From assembly GCA_903837355.1 (NCBI GenBank), contig CAILUI010000398.1, positions 1 through 39,180 on the forward strand: a DNA stretch of 39,180 bases, given 5' to 3'. Below the pieces are notes generated by a model. It was not told the DNA's origin. It searched no databases and worked only from the letters and a program-made list of their open reading frames with translations. The position numbers were made by a program, and so were the translations under genes. Shown here in pieces: positions 7,326 through 16,100 of the stretch (positions are counted from its first letter, which is position 1; the number at the start of each line of letters is the position of its first letter). This DNA is from an uncultured Victivallales bacterium. GTDB lineage: Bacteria > Verrucomicrobiota > Lentisphaeria > Oligosphaerales > JAFGRS01.

Positions 7326-8165
7326 TCAGCGAATGAACGTGCCGGCATCGAGTTCGGCAAACGCTTGGTCCAGTTCATCCTGCGTGTTCATGACGATGGG
7401 GCCGCCCCAGGCGATGGGCTCCTGCAGGGGCCGGCCGGCGAAGAGCAGGAAGCGCACGCCGTTCGGCCCGGCCTGGGCCGCGAACTCGGCGCCCGCGACG
7501 AAGAGAACGGCCCGGTGGCTGGGCACCGGCACTTCCGAGCCGGCAAACAGGCCAGAGCCTTCGACGATGTAGACGAAGAGCGTGTCCTGGCCCGGCACCG
7601 GCAGCCGCCACGCGGCCCCCGGTTGCAGCGCGACGTCCAGCAGCAGGACCTGCACATAATCGCCGCGGGTTGCGCCCGCGATCCCGGCATAGGTCCCCGA
7701 GATCACCCCTACCGTCCCCGTCGGCTCCTGCACCCTGGGGATCTGCGCGGCCGTGAGGTCGCGGTACTGCGGCCTGGCCATCTTGTCCCGCCGCGGCAGG
7801 TTCACCCAGAGCTGGAGCCCGAGCATATGCGGCGAAGCCTGCGGCATCTCCTGGTGGATGATGCCGCTGCCGGCCGTCATCCACTGACAGCCACCATCCC
7901 GGATGTGACCCTGGTTGCCGAGGCTGTCGCCATGCTCGACATCACCGGCGATCAGGTAGGTGACCGTTTCGATACCGCGGTGGGGATGCCACGGGAAACC
8001 CTTGACATAGTCGGCTGGGTTGCGCGAGTCGAAGGCATCGAGCATCAGGAACGGGTCGAAATCCCGGGTATCCGCGTGACCCAGCACGCGCACGAGCCGG
8101 ACGCCCGCACCATCAACCTGGTTCGAACCGGCCACGACGCGCACGATCTTCCTGATCTGGTCCAC
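7326..8165 (-). CDS. Pirin-family cupin protein
   Basis: A 279-residue cytoplasmic bicupin of the pirin family (YhhW-like), some members of which are metal-dependent quercetin dioxygenases or redox-linked regulators. The N-terminal cupin holds the metal site: H60 and H62 in WHPHRGIETVTYL, and H104 and E106 in GSGIIHQEMP. The C-terminal cupin covers about residues 150-265. The family length matches. The start is placed at a GTG (8165) because AAGGGAG sits 6 nt before it; an ATG 12 codons upstream has no good ribosome site. It is transcribed against its neighbours and has no obvious metabolic link to them. A plant polyphenol co-released with cell-wall sugars is a possible reason for its presence (inference). 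Confidence 0.9.
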   Translation of the reverse strand: MDQIRKIVRVVAGSNQVDGAGVRLVRVLGHADTRDFDPFLMLDAFDSRNPADYVKGFPWHPHRGIETVTYLIAGDVEHGDSLGNQGHIRDGGCQWMTAGSGIIHQEMPQASPHMLGLQLWVNLPRRDKMARPQYRDLTAAQIPRVQEPTGTVGVISGTYAGIAGATRGDYVQVLLLDVALQPGAAWRLPVPGQDTLFVYIVEGSGLFAGSEVPVPSHRAVLFVAGAEFAAQAGPNGVRFLLFAGRPLQEPIAWGGPIVMNTQDELDQAFAELDAGTFIR

Positions 8166-8225
8166 GACGGTCTCCCTTCGGCCCTCGCGCCGTACCTGCA
8201 TATGACGATGGGCGTGGCCGGATGC

Positions 8226-8243
8226 TGTTCGTAACTATGAACA
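8226..8243. promoter_or_regulatory. Operator-like palindrome upstream of pirin
   Basis: TGTTCGTAACTATGAACA is an 18-bp imperfect palindrome (TGTTC/GAACA arms, with a matching TA step inside) located 61 bp upstream of the pirin GTG, in the 214-bp divergent gap before the gene at 8380. It may bind a MarR/HxlR-type repressor, but no such gene is in the window. Confidence 0.3.
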
Positions 8244-8379
8244 TATACACCGGCAAGGGCCAACGGTTCCACTCGGCGTTGCACACTGCCCTAACCGGAG
8301 ACCGCGCGAGCGCTGGCCCGATTCCGGCCACGTGCTAGAGTTCCTCTAACCACGTTCTGAATGCCGCAAAGGAGGTTCC

Positions 8380-9636
8380 ATGAGACATCTCCTGCTCACG
8401 GTCGCCGTGCTCGCGGCGAGCGCTTCGGGAGGGGCCGGACAGGTTGCCCTGCGTGACGGCCACCTCTACCGCGACGGCCAGCTCTGGGTGCCGAAGCTGC
8501 TGTACCACGCCCGGGACTTCGCTGCCGCGGCCCGGCAGGGCTTCGACCTGGTCATGCCCAAGGCCTTCTCCGACCCGCGCGAGACCACGGTTGCCCCGGA
8601 GGAGCTGGCGGCCATCCATGCAGCCGGACTGCGTTACTGCTTTTCGGTCGCCAACCCGATCCTCTTCGACGAAGCGCACGGCATCCAGCGCCCCTGGGAC
8701 GAGGGTGACCTGGAATGGATCCTGCCCATCCTCAACCGCTACAAGGACGACCCGCTGCTGGCGTTCTACTACGTCGACGAGCCCATCGGCAGCGTCCGCT
8801 ACTGGTGGCAGAACGGCGACGTGGGCATCTACTATGACCGCCTGGTCAAGCTCCGCGCCTGGCTGCAGCGCTACGATCCGTCCCACCCGCTGTGGGTGAA
8901 CTTCGATCCGGCCTTCATCCACGGCGGCGGCGGGCACAGCGGCCGCGAGTGGGTGCAGAACACCGCCGATGTGGTCAGCATGGATCTCTACCCCTTCCGT
9001 ACGGGGCCCGTCTACGGTGCCACCGGGTTGGGGCTGTTCCGAACGCAGGCCTACGTGCTCGGCGCCCTCAAGGAGTACGCCCGCCCGGAGCAGCCGGTGC
9101 TGAACGTAATCCAGGCCTGGGCCTGCAAGCGGGACGACTTCGTGCGTCCCGAGGAAACCCGCGCCACCTTCCTGCTCAGCGCCGCCCTGGGGGTGGCAGG
9201 CTACGCTGCCTACAGCGCCTCGGAGGGCGGCGACGCGGGCTACACCCTCGCCGAGGCGTATCCCGAGGTCTGGGCTGAACTGGGCCGCATCAACCGCATC
9301 ATCGATACGGTCGGCATGGCGGTGGCCACGGGCAAAGCGTATCGGCTGGAAGCCCGCCGCGACCTCGGCAACTACCGCGCCGACTGCGGCCTGTTCGCCA
9401 CGGTCTACACGGCGGCCGACGGCCGGCAGTTCCTGGTCGCCATGAACGTGCGCGAGGACATCCCCTTCAACGACGTGACGCTGACCTGCCCCGAATGGCG
9501 TGGGCTGGCAGACGGTGCTCTGGAGGCGGTGTCCCTGTTCGGAGGCGAGCGCGTGCTGCTGGCCGGCGGGGTCTTCCGCCGCTCGTTCGGGCCGGCGGCG
9601 GGCGATGTGTATGAGGTCCGCCGGCAGGCCGAATGA
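8380..9636 (+). CDS. Secreted TIM-barrel glycoside-hydrolase-like protein
   Basis: A 418-residue predicted exported protein: signal peptide about residues 1-20 (MRHLLLTVAVLAASASGGAG), then a GH-A-like barrel to about residue 330 and a small beta domain. The strand-4 motif FYYVDEP places E134 as a candidate acid/base. Near strand 7-8, VRPEETRATFLLSAALGVAGYAAYS matches the PTPEE..ARG-type segment of uncharacterised TIM-barrel glycosidases common in Planctomycetota and Verrucomicrobiota. I do not see an unambiguous nucleophile Glu, so substrate and mechanism are open. The ATG at 8380 has a near-perfect AAAGGAGG ribosome site. It stands after a divergent gap and may be a separate transcription unit leading to the deacetylase-like gene. 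Confidence 0.75.
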   Translation: MRHLLLTVAVLAASASGGAGQVALRDGHLYRDGQLWVPKLLYHARDFAAAARQGFDLVMPKAFSDPRETTVAPEELAAIHAAGLRYCFSVANPILFDEAHGIQRPWDEGDLEWILPILNRYKDDPLLAFYYVDEPIGSVRYWWQNGDVGIYYDRLVKLRAWLQRYDPSHPLWVNFDPAFIHGGGGHSGREWVQNTADVVSMDLYPFRTGPVYGATGLGLFRTQAYVLGALKEYARPEQPVLNVIQAWACKRDDFVRPEETRATFLLSAALGVAGYAAYSASEGGDAGYTLAEAYPEVWAELGRINRIIDTVGMAVATGKAYRLEARRDLGNYRADCGLFATVYTAADGRQFLVAMNVREDIPFNDVTLTCPEWRGLADGALEAVSLFGGERVLLAGGVFRRSFGPAAGDVYEVRRQAE

Positions 9637-9644
9637 GCCCGGAA

Positions 9645-9657
9645 GGACGTGACGTCC
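9645..9657. other. Perfect GGACGT/ACGTCC inverted repeat
   Basis: GGACGT (9645-9650) and ACGTCC (9652-9657) flank a single base just after the preceding stop and are followed by CTT. It could be a short terminator stem or an operator for the next gene. Only the symmetry supports it. Confidence 0.25.
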
Positions 9658-9823
9658 CTTGACCAGGCCGTGTGCGTGTAGGGATGGCGAACGTGGGGAC
9701 GTGGGGTGACGACGCGGTGGTCCGCGCTGCCGTGCGAGTTGAGAGCGGACGCCGGAGGCCGGCCCTGGCGGTAGAGGGCAGCTGTCAACATGATCGAGCC
9801 AGGCTGAGCTGAGGAGCATGCTC

Positions 9824-10960
9824 ATGCAGGTCAACATCCCCCTGCCGTTGCAGGTGGTCATCGATGATGTGGGCTGGTGGAGCGGCGAGGATGGCCACGC
9901 GCGCCAGGAGCCGTACCGCAGCGGCAGCGGGCGAGCACACGTCCCGGCTGACTACGCCGCCATCGTCTCCCTCGGTGAGCAACTCGGCATGCGCCCCATG
10001 GCCGCGCTGATCCTGTGCGAGTGGGACCGCGAGAACCACCTGCGCCGGGTGCCGAGTGCCACCTGGATGGGGGCTCAGTGGGACAACCGGCGTTGGGTCG
10101 GGCCCTGGCTGGACGAGGTCGCCGCCATCCTCGGCGCTGGGGCGGACCACGTCGAGATCGCGCTCCACGGCGTGGGCCATGAGTTCTGGCAGAACGGCGT
10201 CTTCACCCGCGCCGAATGGCACGACCAACTGGGGGCCATGCGGCCAGCGCAGGAGGTGCGCGCCCACCTCGACGCCTTCGCCCACATCCTGACGCAGAAT
10301 GGCCTGGGTGGCTTTCCGCAATCCTTCGTCCCGGCGGCCTTCTGTCATGCCATCGGGGACGGCCCCGGCGGCCTGGCGGCCGTGCTGCATGAGGTTGGCA
10401 TACGCCGCATCGCCACGCCCAAGGCGGTCGTGCGCGATGGCTACCGCTTCGCTCATCCGCTCCTGGGCGTAGACCAGGGCACGCTGACCCTCCTGCAGCC
10501 GCACGCCTACCGCTACCCGTGGTACGACGTCGCGACTCAGCCCGTGCATGAGATCAGCGGGCCTCTCCTCGGCCTGCACTGGCCGAACCTGCTCCACAAG
10601 GACCCGGCCCGGAACGCCGAAGCCGTAACGCGCTGGGTCGAGTTCCTGAGGCCCTATGGCCAGCGACCAGATCGCATGCTCGCCCCGGACGGCGCGGCCT
10701 GCTGGGCGCAACTGGCACACCACGGCCTGGCCCGCCTGACGCAGGACGGCGACCATCTCGAGATCGACGTGAGTCCAGTGCGGCGCCTGGGAGCAGCATG
10801 GTTGCCGGACAGCTTCGCTCTCCGTTGCGAGTGCCAGACGCTGCCGGCTCTGACCTGGACCGGTGCCGAGGTCCTGGCCCAGCGCCAGGTCGCTCCCGGC
10901 TGCCATGAGATCACGCTGCGCGTCAGCGCCGCGGATGGCGTGGCCGAGGGAACGCCCTGA
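9824..10960 (+). CDS. Divergent polysaccharide-deacetylase-like (NodB-fold) protein
   Basis: A 378-residue protein without a signal peptide. The first strand ends in VVIDDVGW (D14, D15), the position of the catalytic and metal Asp pair of NodB-type deacetylases. IALHGVGHEF supplies H115 and H119, the spacing of the NodB metal-binding His pair. These features, and the later segment AVLHEVGIRRIATPKAVVRDGYRF, suggest a divergent carbohydrate-esterase-4-type barrel. The remainder (about 300-378) is a beta-rich tail. The ATG at 9824 is preferred to the one at 9818 because GAGGAG (9811-9816) is then 7 nt away. The protein is cytoplasmic by prediction, so it would act on imported sugars. A non-hydrolytic NodB-fold protein remains possible. 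Confidence 0.6.
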   Translation: MQVNIPLPLQVVIDDVGWWSGEDGHARQEPYRSGSGRAHVPADYAAIVSLGEQLGMRPMAALILCEWDRENHLRRVPSATWMGAQWDNRRWVGPWLDEVAAILGAGADHVEIALHGVGHEFWQNGVFTRAEWHDQLGAMRPAQEVRAHLDAFAHILTQNGLGGFPQSFVPAAFCHAIGDGPGGLAAVLHEVGIRRIATPKAVVRDGYRFAHPLLGVDQGTLTLLQPHAYRYPWYDVATQPVHEISGPLLGLHWPNLLHKDPARNAEAVTRWVEFLRPYGQRPDRMLAPDGAACWAQLAHHGLARLTQDGDHLEIDVSPVRRLGAAWLPDSFALRCECQTLPALTWTGAEVLAQRQVAPGCHEITLRVSAADGVAEGTP

Positions 10961-11364
10961 TCAGGGGAGCGGCAAGGGTCAGAGCCTGCTGACATGGACA
11001 TGGGGCCGGTGTTACCCTCGCGGGGGCCAGGGCACGGCCGCACAGATGCGCAACTGCCATACACGTTGGCGAGGTGGCGCGCTTGCTGCCCGCGACGGTG
11101 GGCAGTCATGAACACCGCACGGGCGCGCGTGCAGGGACTGGTGTCCCGGGCCAACGCGGGGCTGCAGTGGCGCGTCGACCAGGCTCTGAGTGCGGTCCGT
11201 TCCCGCGCTCCCGGGTCGAGCGCACGCCTCGCCGAAGCCAATAGCCAAGGTGTGAGCCCTGCCCCCACACCATCACCGGATGAACGTGCCGGCGGCGAGC
11301 GCGACGCCGACGCCGGTGGGTGTGCCTTCTGCCCACGCGGAACGCCACGACGGGCCGCGGGCGG
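10961..11364. other. Gene-poor stretch beyond the broken recombinase
   Basis: Frames stay open here on both strands because of the high GC content, but none shows a recognisable motif or consistent coding character. It lies where the C-terminal half of the recombinase (third active-site box and Tyr nucleophile) should be. It is probably decayed recombinase or replaced DNA. Confidence 0.4.
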
Positions 11365-12270
11365 CCGGGTTGCCACACAGGCTTTCCGCAGGCTGGTGAA
11401 GGTCGTTCCGGGCGCCAGGCCGGCCCGCGTCACGAGGCGCCGCAGTACATTCTGCAGCGTGCGTGTGGTCGCCGGGCGGATCGCTCCGCGGCGCGATGAG
11501 GGAAAGAGGAAGCCTCCGCGTGTACCGACGCGGGCACAAGCCGCCAGCGCCGTTCGGCAGGGGGCGGGAATGGGGGTTGCCAGCCTGCTTGCCCGCACCC
11601 TGACATACAGCAGACTCTGCGGCAGGTGAACGTCACTCCAGCGCAGCGCGGCCATCTGTCCGGGACGCAGGCCGAGATCGCAGGCGAGCAGGACCAGCAC
11701 CCGCTCACGCGGACTCTGGACAGCCGCGCGCAACGCGGCCACGGTGCCAGGGTCCGCCGCCGGAACCGCGTGCGGCCGCGGCGGCAGGGGTATCCCGGCA
11801 GTCACATCCAGCCCCTGAGGGCGGTCGAGGGTCGCGCGCAGCGCGTAGATCGTGGTGCGCCGCAGCGCCAGGTGCCGGGGGTCGCCGCGGCCGCCGTGCG
11901 TGCCGGGTCGGCGATCTGTGGCAGCGATCGCCTCCAGGAAGCCCACGACATCCGCAACGGTGTCCCCGTGCCGACCGGCCGCGCGGTTCCAGGCTGCGAA
12001 CCGTGCCGCAGTCTGGCGGTACCGCAGGACCGTGGAGGCGGCGTACAACCGCGGCGACGGCTCGCCGCGGGGTGATGCCGTCACCGCGGTCCCCGGGCCG
12101 GCTCCCGACAGGTGCCTACGAGTCCGCCACCGACAGTGTCGGGCTACCCAGCGGACAAGGCTGGCAGAGGCATCCCAGGTGGCCAAAGCCGTACTGAATG
12201 CCAGCGCGGCGTGGCGCTCGGCCCGCCCCATACCCGATCCCAGAGACATCGAGGGTCCAAGGCTATTCAT
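11365..12270 (-). pseudogene. C-terminally degraded tyrosine recombinase / integrase
   Basis: Read on the minus strand, the first 300 or so residues look like a phage-type integrase. The core-binding domain contains TVLRYRQTAARFAAWN, and the catalytic domain contains ERVLVLLACDLGLRPGQMAALRWSDVHL, where the Arg of GLRPG is the box I Arg. The next conserved block reads TFTSLRKACVATR: the box II Arg is present but the usual His two or three residues earlier is absent, and the beta-hairpin Lys is not evident. After this (11365 and below) all three frames become low-complexity Arg/Pro/Ala sequence, and neither the GH..TT..Y segment nor a correctly placed Tyr is found. The formal open frame runs on to 10654, into the antisense of the deacetylase-like gene, so its end is not meaningful. 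The start is taken at 12270, where AGGA lies 6 nt upstream. It is a probably inactive remnant beside the second palindrome array. Confidence 0.7.
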
Positions 12271-12300
12271 GGCATTCCTAAACATGCTGTTAGTTGTTAT

Positions 12301-12330
12301 ACTATAAACCGACTACCGGCCTCGTTTCAA
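12301..12330 (-). promoter_or_regulatory. Promoter for the recombinase remnant
   Basis: On the minus strand, TTGAAA (12330-12325) is followed after 18 bp by TATAGT (12306-12301). It lies about 30 bp upstream of the recombinase start and in one of the few AT-rich patches of the window. The promoter looks intact although the gene is not. Confidence 0.5.
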
Positions 12331-12421
12331 GCCATCCCGCAGCATCGTGTTGGAACTCGGCCGAGACCCGTTGTCACCCGGGGCCGACCGAGTTCACCCC
12401 GCTCGTCAAAACCCGAAGCGC

Positions 12422-12850
12422 TTTCGCGAAACCGCCAGGAGGGGCAGCACGGTCTTCGCGAAAGCGAGGCGTTGACTGGTCGGAATGGGAAGGGTGTGTC
12501 TCGGCGCCTTCGCGAAAACACGAAGCGGCGGCCAACAGTTGGCAAAGCTCCTGGGCGCTTTCGCGAAAGCGTACAGCTATCCGCGCTTGGCAGTGGGGGT
12601 CGCGATGACAGGCATCGTTGATGGCCGCACCTACTGGTACGGTTTCGCGAAAGCGGGGACGGCGGGCGGTTTCGCGAGACCTGAGGGATGGTGGCGGGGG
12701 ATAGCGACTGGGCGGGGCGGTTTCGCGAAAGTGGCGGGGGATAGCGACTGGGCGGGGCAGTTTCGCGAAAGTGGCGGGGGATAGCGACTGGGCGGGGCAG
12801 TTTCGCGAAAGTGGCGGGGGATAGCGACTGGGCGGGGCGGTTTCGCGAAA
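12422..12850. repeat. Array 2: ten copies of the TTTCGCGAAA palindrome
   Basis: Cores start at 12422, 12454, 12508, 12559, 12643, 12670, 12721, 12761, 12801 and 12841. Seven are exact and three have one mismatch (CTTCGCGAAA twice, TTTCGCGAGA once). Spacing is irregular at first (27-84 bp), then exactly 40 bp for the last four. Interspacers differ from those of array 1 and are more GC-rich, so the palindrome is the only conserved part. The array lies between the recombinase promoter and the first gene of the large hydrolase operon. Confidence 0.9.
12691..12850. repeat. Perfect 40-bp tandem repeat, four copies
   Basis: Four adjacent 40-bp units (12691, 12731, 12771, 12811) are identical except for one G/A position just before the core. 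Each is GTGGCGGGGGATAGCGACTG, then a GGCGGGGC segment, then the palindrome TTTCGCGAAA. The near identity implies very recent amplification and probable copy-number variation between strains. Confidence 0.95.
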
Positions 12851-12901
12851 CCTGACAGGCGGCGGCGGGGCGGGGCAGAGGGCGGTTTCAGGAAGCCTCT
12901 C

Positions 12902-12947
12902 GGCAGGCAGGCAAGCAAGCAAGCACGCAGGCACGCAGGCACGCAGG
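12902..12947. repeat. Short-motif tandem repeat (GGCA/AGCA and GCACGCAG units)
   Basis: A run of 4-bp GGCA and AGCA units passes into three copies of an 8-bp GCACGCAG-type unit. It is a likely slippage-prone microsatellite in the non-coding stretch 12851-13120, where I see no gene. Confidence 0.8.
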
Positions 12948-13124
12948 CGGTGCTGCTTCGGTACGCCGCGCGGTCCTGCCGGACGGCAATACTGACCAGC
13001 GGGACCGAATAGCAGGTTCCGCGCGGTAGCCGGGAAGTGCTCGAGGCCATGCGGGTCAGCGGAAGCGGGGACCGCAGGCCCTCGCGGAGATGCCGCACTA
13101 CGGGATTCGGATGCCCCGCGCCGG

Positions 13125-13160
13125 ACATAGCGCCAGGTGCCCACTGGCGCTAAGCTATGT
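13125..13160. promoter_or_regulatory. Hairpin in the leader of the hydrolase operon
   Basis: AGCGCCAG (13129-13136) pairs perfectly with CTGGCGCT (13144-13151) around a 7-nt loop. Outer ACATAG (13125-13130) and CTATGT (13155-13160) can extend the stem past a small bulge. It lies 25 nt upstream of the GGAGG ribosome site of the 13198 gene, so it may be an operator or a leader RNA structure. Confidence 0.4.
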
Positions 13161-13197
13161 GTGGACGCGGTGGTGATACACCCTGGAGGCTGCCGGA

Positions 13198-16100
13198 ATG
13201 AGAAGATACGTGTTTGCCTATGCCTGCCTGTTCCTTGCTGCCCAGTTCAAGGCCGCCGAGGTTAGGGTGACCGATGCTTTTGCGGGTACGCTGGCGCAAT
13301 GGGAGGCGGACGAGTTCAACTGGCAACTCGTTGACGGTCGCTTGAGCGGCGATCTGGGCCTGCCGGCCACTGCCTGCCTGGCCGGAAGTCCGCTGTATGC
13401 CACGGTGCAATGCGAGGTTACGCTGGTGCCCACGGCGGCCAGTTCGCAGGCCTGGAAACTGGCCGGCATCGGCCTGCTGCTCGACGAGGGCAACTTCTGG
13501 CACCTGGCCCTGGCCGAGAAACCCGACACCGACTGCAAGGGGCACTTCGTCGAGCTCTGCGAGATGCGCGACGGCAAGTGGCTCGCCCAGGAGAACCTGA
13601 AACGGACCACCGGTGATGGCCTGGCCGTAGACTGGCAGTACGGCCAGGCTTACCGCCTGCGCCTGGCGCTGACGCCGCGCGGCATCGACGGCTGGGTCTT
13701 CGCCGCCGACGGTCAGCAACTGACCCACATCGCCTACGAATTCACGGCGACCGCCATCAAAGAGGGTCGGCCGATGCTCAAGGTCTCCGGCCTGCGCGGC
13801 TCCTTTGATGACTTCAGCATGACCGCAGATGACCGCGGCGCGCGACCCGTGCCGGTCGTCGCGGCAGTGCCTCCTCCGGCCTACGCGGTGGCCGGTTCCG
13901 GCGTTAAGGCCACGACCGCCGCCAACGGCTACTTCCAGGTCGAGAAGGACGGTGAGCGCTGGTGGCTGGTGGACCCGCGCGGCGAGCGTTTCTACGCCGT
14001 GGGCACCGACCACGTGAACTACTACTCGCACTGGTGCCAGAAGCTGGGCTACGCGCCGTACAACCGCAACTGCGAACGCCTCTACGGCTCCCCGGAGAAG
14101 TGGGGCGAGATGGCGACGCAGCGGCTGCGCGCCTGGGGCTTCAACCTGCTCGGCGCCGGCAACATCGAGCAGACGCGCTACCAAGGCCTGGCGCACACCT
14201 TGTTCGCCGCCTTCGGCTCGACCTTCTCCGACGTCTCAGCCCTGGTGGAGAAGACCACCTGGACCGGCTTCCCGAACGTCTTCGACCCGCGCTGGGAGGC
14301 CTACTGCAATGCCCGCGCCAAGATCACCTGCGCCGCCAACCGCACCGACCCCTGGTTGCTGGGGTACTTCCTCGACAATGAGCTGGAATGGTACGGCAAG
14401 GCCGGCCGTGAGGAAGGCATCTGGATCGACACCATGAAACGGCCGGCCACACACACTGGCAAACGCGCCCTGGTGGACCGTCTCAAGGCCGCGCAGCCGA
14501 CGCTGGCGGCCTTCAACGAGACCTGGGGCCAGAAGGCGGCGACCTGGGACGATGTCCTGGCCCTCACCGACCTACCGGCGCTGAACGACGCCAGCCGGGC
14601 CCTGCAGAAGGCCTTCCTGGCCGAGGTTGCCGAGCGTTACTTTGCGGTTTCCGCGGCCGCCATTCGGAAGGCGGATCCGAACCACCTGGTGATCGGCTCA
14701 CGCTTCGCGGGCGACGCCCCGGAGTGGGCCTGGAAGGCCTGTGCCCGGCACTGCGATGTGGTCACGTTCAACAATTATCCGCGCATCGACTTTGCGGGCG
14801 GCGACCTCAGCGAGCTGGCCGCGGTGTTCAGCACGTACTACGGCATGGTCGAGCGCCCGATGATGATCACCGAGTGGTCCTTCCCGGCCCTGGATGCCGG
14901 CCTGCCCAGCCAGCATGGCGCCGGCATGCGCGTCGACACCCAGGAGCAGAAAGCGCAGTGCTACGAGGTGATGCAGCACCTGCTCTTCCGCCTGCCCTTC
15001 ATGGTCGGCAGCGACTACTTCATGTGGCAGGATGAGCCGGCTCTCGGCATCAGCGACACCTTCCCGGAAGACTCGAACTACGGCCTGGTGAACGAGGAGG
15101 ACACGCCCTGGCCGGAGCTGACGGCGATGGCGACGCGACTCAACCCCCTCGCCTTCCGCCTGCACTCCGGGGAGATCCCGGAAGTCTACCTGACCAAGCT
15201 GACCTATGACGCCAAGGGGCTTGAGGTCCGCCTGCAGAACCTAGGCAGCGCGGTGGCGACGGCCGAGGTCCGGATCACGCTCGGCCAGGAGGTTATCACC
15301 GCCCCGAAGATCACGCTCGCAGCGAACGCCGAGGGCACTATCCAGATCGGGCGCGAGTTCGCCCCGGCGCTGGCGCCCGGGGTGCAGCCGGTAACCGCGG
15401 AGATCGTCGTTCCCCCGGGCTGGGCGCCGCGGGGCTGCCGCGGCGTGACACGTCTGACCGCCTACGGCTACGGCGGCGACGGACAGGCCGGGCAACCGAC
15501 GGTCGTGGTCAACGGCGGCGCGGTCGCGCTCCCGGCCATGCCGGCGCTGTTGCCGTGGCCGGCGGCGGCCGCAACGGCGTTGCGTTGCGGCGATCTGCCG
15601 TTGCTGCCGTTTGCTGAGGGCATGTGGGTTCTGCGGGCGCCGCCGCTGGCAGCGGCGGGTGCCTTTGCGGGGGTCGTGCAGGCGGGGACCGGCACGGCGA
15701 CGGGCAAGGTTCGCGTCGAGCGCCTGGGGGAGAAGGGTTACGCCATCGACAACGGTGTCCTGCGCCTGGAACATGATGGCACGAGCGGCAACATCATCGA
15801 CCGGATAGCGGTCAACGGCATTCTGCTGGGCCGCTACAACCCGCTGGTCTGGCAACGCCCCGGCGGCGACAACCAGTGGGTCCAGGCCGAAAGCCTGGCG
15901 GCCATCGATATCCAGGAGTTTGCCGGCGGCGTTGTCGTCTCGGTCAGCGGACGGCACGGCGGGACCGGCGGGGTGATCACGGCCGTCGATGACCAGGGCA
16001 AGATGGCCAGCCAACGCGGCGCGGCGGTGCCCTTCGAGGTCGAGCACCGCTTCGTCGTGCTACCGGACCTGCCCTTCATCGTCGCCCGCTGTGTGGCCGT

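Noticed and set aside
7269..8234. 321-residue plus-strand open frame opposite the pirin gene
   Set aside because: The minus strand carries the complete pirin fold with its metal ligands, so the opposite frame is a shadow.
10654..11364. C-terminal continuation of the recombinase frame
   Set aside because: It shows no integrase box III or Tyr motif, is low-complexity, and its end overlaps the antisense of the deacetylase-like gene.
10994..11629. 211-residue plus-strand open frame opposite the recombinase remnant
   Set aside because: Arg/Ala/Pro-rich, with no domain and no ribosome site; best explained as a shadow of the antisense recombinase sequence.
12374..13144. Open frame of 256 residues across array 2 on the minus strand, and related ones
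   Set aside because: The peptide is a translation of the palindrome and the 40-bp repeat. Overlapping frames give equally long products and no protein motif is present.
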